Shown here one piece after another: positions 5,219-6,958 of a stretch of DNA of 6,958 nt. This stretch comes from JANXVV01 sp038230975 (GTDB taxonomy: Bacteria > Planctomycetota > Phycisphaerae > Tepidisphaerales > Tepidisphaeraceae): the NCBI GenBank assembly GCA_038230975.1, contig JBBRMF010000272.1:1-6958 (forward strand). The letters are read 5' to 3'. The translations under genes and the position numbers were made by a program. The notes under the pieces are model-generated. The model was not told the origin of the DNA, did not search any database, and saw only the letters and a list, made by a program, of their open reading frames with translations. How positions within the stretch are numbered: position 1 is the first letter of the stretch; every line of letters begins with the position of its first letter.

Positions 5219-5695
5219 CTATTCATCGGAAGCGGCCGCCCGCTGTTGATTGACCACGCCTTTCACGAACGATTCGAGATATCCTTTGACGATGAACGTT
5301 TCCACCGCGCGAACCGTCGACAAATGATCCATTCCCCAGACCGAGCAACGCAGATCTTTTAGATCCAAATCCATCTGCACCACCAGCACATTTTCAATCG
5401 CGACGGCGGTCGGCAGTTCTTCCACTAGATTGGCCGAGACCAGGTTCATGCCCGGTCCACCGATGGCGATAAACGGGCGGCTCTGCAACTCCTCGTTATT
5501 CAGGTAGTACACATCACTCAACACAATCGGCACGAGCAAAGGCAGCTCACCCTTGGCAGGCTTTTCAAGCAGTACATCAAGGTGGCGACGAATCTCCGAC
5601 TCAATTCGATACGCAAGCGGACGGTCCCCTAACTCGGCTTTCAGTTGCACACCGGTGATGATGAGAAGCAGGCGGTTGGGATCAATCTCGGGCAT
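5219..5695 (-). CDS. Conserved-looking hypothetical protein with GGPGMN motif
   Basis: A 158-residue protein without signal peptide or membrane helix, so probably cytoplasmic. It reads as an alpha/beta domain: LLLIITGVQLKAELGDRPLA (9-28), a charged helix YRIESEIRRHLDVLL, a strand LPLLVPIVLSDVYYL (51-65), then PFIAIGGPGMNLVSANLVEE (74-93), AVAIENVLVVQMDLD (97-111) and LRCSVWGMDHLSTVRAVETF (115-134), ending with a helix. The strand-loop IGGPGMN followed by a helix is the best candidate for a ligand site, but I know no function for it. I recall similar proteins from planctomycetes without a named role. No SD precedes the ATG at 5695. It is last in the minus-strand cluster, 60 bases after the zinc-ribbon gene. 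Confidence 0.75.
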   Translation of the reverse strand: MPEIDPNRLLLIITGVQLKAELGDRPLAYRIESEIRRHLDVLLEKPAKGELPLLVPIVLSDVYYLNNEELQSRPFIAIGGPGMNLVSANLVEELPTAVAIENVLVVQMDLDLKDLRCSVWGMDHLSTVRAVETFIVKGYLESFVKGVVNQQRAAASDE

Positions 5696-5755
5696 GTGGT
5701 TCAGACTAACAGGTCAGTGCAACATCGGGTACGGGCAGATGCGGATTGCGATGAC

Positions 5756-6091
5756 TCAATCTGCCGGGCCGCGATATTTTTCACCGACGGACAATTCGAA
5801 TCCCTCATGCCTGGAATTGATCGGAACGTCCCGAAAATCCGCGCGGCATCGGTAACATGTCGTAATCTTAGGCACGAAAAGATAGAGCAACGCATCCAGA
5901 ATCGCCGCCGCCACAAGCACCCACGCTCCGATGTAAAATCGATGTATGTTGGCGGCCAATATGAAAAACGCAATCGCCGCCGATACGACGATCAACAATC
6001 CCAGCTTTTGCGGAAAATCCTTACGGATGAACAAATCCGCGCACCCGCATTTCGGACAAGTCTCAAGAGGTTGTTTCAAAGAATCCGACAT
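5756..6091 (-). CDS. Membrane protein with a zinc ribbon split by two transmembrane helices
   Basis: A 111-residue protein of unknown function. CPKCGC (Cys12, 15, 17) lies near the N-terminus, two hydrophobic helices cover about 29-48 and 52-73, and CYRC (Cys79, 82) follows. A hairpin of two helices would bring both CxxC knuckles to the same, probably cytoplasmic, face, where they could bind one zinc. The tail FRDVPINSRHEGFELSVGEKYR is soluble. The start at 6091 is chosen over an in-frame ATG at 6280 because the longer version would overlap the upstream membrane-protein gene and translate a DNA repeat as TPHPNPPPMSTWGEG. The repeat also places GGAGGGG about 9-11 bases before this ATG. It lies 68 bases after the stop of the upstream gene. 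Confidence 0.8.
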   Translation of the reverse strand: MSDSLKQPLETCPKCGCADLFIRKDFPQKLGLLIVVSAAIAFFILAANIHRFYIGAWVLVAAAILDALLYLFVPKITTCYRCRADFRDVPINSRHEGFELSVGEKYRGPAD

Positions 6092-6100
6092 TTTTCCGAT

Positions 6101-6153
6101 CCCCTCCCCCCATGTACTCATGGGGGGAGGGTTAGGGTGAGGGGTCTTCTCTT
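6101..6153. repeat. Dispersed G/C-rich hairpin repeat, copy 2
   Basis: CCCTCCCCCCATG (6102-6114) and CATGGGGGGAGGG (6119-6131) form a perfect 13-base-pair stem around TACT (6115-6118). The tail TTAGGGTGAGGGGTCTTCTC follows. It lies between two minus-strand genes. The 'CCCTCACCCTAACCCTCCCC' core is a type of sequence I recall as dispersed in many bacterial genomes. Copy 1 is at 1007 and a cut copy is at 6946. Confidence 0.75.
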
Positions 6154-6159
6154 CACTTT

Positions 6160-6927
6160 TCAAAACGGCAACCCCGTATCCCGCACCAATGGCAACGCGA
6201 TCATCTCCCCAATAAAAATAAGCACGCCACAGACATAAAGTATCCCCGTAGCCGACTGCGTTGCGCGGCGTTTTATGCAATCATGTGCCATATATAAAAA
6301 TACAAACGGCACCGCCAATCCTACGAGCCATCGCGTGAGCATGAGCAGTCCATGAACGCCCCACAACATGCGAACCGGGTGCAGCGAGTTCAGAAAATAG
6401 ATGCCGACGGTTGATGTCATCAATCGCAGGAAAGCGACGATTGCCACGGACATATTCAACCGCGCAAACGGTTTCATGGTCATCTTACTTGCGGTGAGAT
6501 AGGCATGACCCAGAAGCATGTCCATGAGTACCAATCCAGTCATGGCGGCAATGCCGGCGAGCGCGACGGCCGTGGACGCGTTGACCAGAAGATCAGGCCT
6601 CCATGAATAGCGCGGGAGAATGAGAAACCCACCCGCGACCGCCGTGATAAACGCAACGAGCGCGAAAGCCCGCTGAATATCTCGCTTGGCCACTTGCACG
6701 AATCCCAACTGTCCCAGGATGCCCGCGAAAGTCAGCGCGTACATCGCCATTTGCCATTTCGTTTGGCTATCGTCGCGGCGGCAAACGAAGAAAAACGACA
6801 ACCCTGCCAACGAAAGTGCGATAATTCCGCAGAGTCTCAACCAGAGCAACGTAACCTGCCGTGGATCGGAGATCACGGCGGCGAGCATAATTCCACCGGC
6901 AAGGAGAATCAGAAAAGTTTCCGGCAT
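6160..6927 (-). CDS. Multi-pass membrane protein, about eight helices
   Basis: A 255-residue integral membrane protein of unknown function. Hydrophobic segments lie at roughly 3-20, 27-48, 60-79, 87-104, 115-139, 159-179, 188-215 and 226-247. Histidines in or next to helices (GHAYLTA at 140-146 with His141, His193 in GVHGLL, His215 in YMAHDC) and conserved-looking basic loops (KPFARLN 152-158) are the most notable polar features. Such histidines could ligate a heme or metal, as in several respiratory membrane subunits, but that is speculation. The start ATG at 6927 has AGGA only two bases upstream, which is unusually close; a further repeat copy begins 18 bases before it. It is the first gene of the minus-strand cluster inside the window. 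Confidence 0.8.
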   Translation of the reverse strand: MPETFLILLAGGIMLAAVISDPRQVTLLWLRLCGIIALSLAGLSFFFVCRRDDSQTKWQMAMYALTFAGILGQLGFVQVAKRDIQRAFALVAFITAVAGGFLILPRYSWRPDLLVNASTAVALAGIAAMTGLVLMDMLLGHAYLTASKMTMKPFARLNMSVAIVAFLRLMTSTVGIYFLNSLHPVRMLWGVHGLLMLTRWLVGLAVPFVFLYMAHDCIKRRATQSATGILYVCGVLIFIGEMIALPLVRDTGLPF

Positions 6928-6945
6928 GATCCTATTTCATTCAGT

Positions 6946-6958
6946 CCCCTCCCCCCAT
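6946..6958. repeat. Dispersed hairpin repeat, copy 3 (cut by the window edge)
   Basis: CCCCTCCCCCCAT is identical to the first 13 bases of copy 2 (6101-6113) and in the same orientation. The window ends before the loop, so the hairpin itself is not seen. Confidence 0.55.

Noticed and set aside
5645..6238. A 197-codon open frame on the plus strand
   Set aside because: It is antisense to the zinc-ribbon gene and runs through repeat copy 2; its product has no domain and is rich in Arg and Gln.
6092..6280. N-terminal extension of the zinc-ribbon protein to ATG 6280
   Set aside because: It overlaps the membrane-protein gene and translates repeat DNA into a Pro-rich stretch; the ATG at 6091 begins cleanly.
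1..6958. Defence island, prophage or toxin-antitoxin system
   Set aside because: No nuclease, helicase, integrase, transposase or toxin-like gene is visible; the gene content is housekeeping plus small envelope proteins.

Overview
This looks like an ordinary chromosomal segment, probably from a planctomycete, most likely of the Phycisphaerae/Tepidisphaerales type. That placement is inferred from three things: the style of the small secreted hypothetical proteins, the weak or absent Shine-Dalgarno (SD) sequences before several genes, and the many long G/C-rich hairpin repeats between genes. The two universally conserved anchors are a signal recognition particle RNA and NAD kinase. I see no phage, transposase, CRISPR, toxin-antitoxin or defence genes.

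Layout. Bases 1-42 may be the last codons of a plus-strand gene entering from the left. Bases 105-145 hold a long inverted repeat. Two tandem paralogous small lipoproteins follow on the minus strand (883 down to 178), with a plausible promoter just upstream. Bases 884-1238 hold no gene, only that promoter, one copy of a dispersed hairpin repeat and a weak candidate promoter for the next RNA. A clear bacterial SRP RNA (about 1239-1370) ends in its own intrinsic terminator, only 20-25 bases before NAD kinase (1395-2276). NAD kinase is followed after 5 bases by a DUF167/YggU-family gene (2282-2548).

Next on the plus strand come two exported hypothetical proteins (2681-3244 and 3362-3895), separated by a textbook rho-independent terminator. 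A 65-base nested hairpin repeat (3946-4010) and a short palindrome (4058-4080) follow. Then come a class I SAM-dependent methyltransferase (about 4098-4832) and a small protein with a BamE/SmpA-like pattern (4867-5205). That gene converges with a minus-strand cluster: a 255-residue multi-pass membrane protein (6927-6160), a two-helix membrane protein whose zinc ribbon is split by its helices (6091-5756), and a soluble conserved-looking protein with a GGPGMN motif (5695-5219).

How the genes work together. NAD kinase makes NADP, and the SRP RNA targets membrane and secreted proteins; both are housekeeping and are neighbours rather than partners. The other proteins are mostly envelope-associated (lipoproteins, secreted or membrane) and have no assignable function. 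The parts most worth a second look are not protein genes. They are a family of hairpin repeats sharing a TACT loop, present as two full copies and one cut off at the right end of the window, two of which abut start codons of minus-strand genes; the nested 3946-4010 hairpin; and the close SRP RNA-NAD kinase junction. I did not find strong evidence for a new multi-gene system.
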